5,343 bases of DNA from Chloroflexota bacterium. GTDB taxonomy: Bacteria; Chloroflexota; Dehalococcoidia; SZUA-161; JAUWZY01. Position numbers and translations under genes: made by a program. How positions within the stretch are numbered: the stretch's first letter is position 1; each line of letters starts with the position of its first letter. The stretch lies in the NCBI GenBank assembly GCA_030615045.1, contig JAUWZY010000062.1, positions 1-5,343 of the forward strand. Direction: 5' to 3'. The notes beneath the pieces were generated by a model. The model was not told the DNA's origin. It did no database searches and was given only the letters and a program-made list of their open reading frames with translations. Of the stretch, positions 5,140 to 5,343 are shown piece after piece.

Positions 5140-5343
5140 GTGCTGCTTATCACTGGTGGTTTGAGCATAGTGCTCGGCTTGGTTTTCCTCTTTGCCGGGC
5201 GCATTCCCTTTCTGGGCAAGCTTCCTGGGGACATCTTCATTGAGAAGGGTCGGTTCTCTTTTTACTTCCCTATAATGACCTGTATCCTTGCCAGTGCAGT
5301 GCTGAGTCTAATATTGGGCTTGGTGCTCTGGCTTATGCACAGA
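5140..5343 (+). CDS. DUF2905 family small membrane protein (runs to right window edge; start uncertain)
   Basis: Frame 1 encodes the DUF2905 core: a hydrophobic helix at about residues 2-19, then GRIPFLGKLPGDIFIEKG at 20-37, FSFYFP at 39-44 and a second helix at about 45-66 ending LWLMHR at the window edge. The arrangement of two helices around a conserved LGxLPGDI loop is characteristic, and the family has no known function. Members are about 65-80 residues, so the gene is probably nearly complete here and ends just outside. The start is unclear. GTG at 5140 is the first usual start codon in a frame open from 5038. It has no convincing ribosome binding site and leaves the first helix short. 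The preceding EFIGK, at 5125-5139, looks like family sequence, so an ATT start at 5131 or a small sequencing error upstream is possible. Confidence 0.75.
   Translation, partial: MLLITGGLSIVLGLVFLFAGRIPFLGKLPGDIFIEKGRFSFYFPIMTCILASAVLSLILGLVLWLMHR

Noticed and set aside
5081..5164. Short frame-2 reading frame starting ATGGGGATG before DUF2905
   Set aside because: Only 27 codons, no ribosome binding site, no family resemblance, and it overlaps the DUF2905 frame.

Overview
The window is a dense bacterial segment with seven protein genes (two cut by the window edges) and no RNA genes, insertion sequences or CRISPR arrays that I can see. Sampled 60-base blocks are mostly 50-60% GC, except in the HD-domain gene. 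A reductive-dehalogenase-type corrinoid/iron-sulfur protein beside ordinary housekeeping genes suggests an anaerobe, most likely Chloroflexota of the Dehalococcoidia type. That assignment is inference from gene content; nothing in the window proves it.

Layout. (1) A rightward cluster at 1-1947: the 3' part of secG, an S-adenosylmethionine hydrolase of the DUF62 family, and a UbiA-family prenyltransferase, separated by 5 nt and 1 nt. (2) A leftward three-gene operon at 3984-1960: a YbjQ/UPF0145 protein, an HD-domain phosphohydrolase, and a 376-residue reductive dehalogenase homologue (RdhA superfamily) without a Tat signal and without an rdhB partner. The HD and rdhA-like genes overlap by ATGA. 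This operon meets the UbiA gene tail to tail across 12 nt. (3) A 76-nt divergent promoter region at 3985-4060, with a near-consensus leftward promoter interleaved with a rightward -10 box. (4) fmt (methionyl-tRNA formyltransferase), rightward. (5) A 137-nt intergenic stretch with a candidate promoter and a small hairpin, then a DUF2905 small membrane protein that runs to the right edge.

How the genes work together. SecG and Fmt are housekeeping proteins for protein export and translation initiation. The DUF62 enzyme hydrolyses SAM to adenosine and methionine, and the UbiA enzyme prenylates an aromatic or related acceptor in the membrane. The leftward operon is the least ordinary part: a predicted cytoplasmic corrinoid/2x[4Fe-4S] reductase co-transcribed with a metal-dependent HD phosphohydrolase and a YbjQ protein. 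The sequence does not show the substrate of any of the three. The HD gene is clearly more AT-rich than its neighbours.
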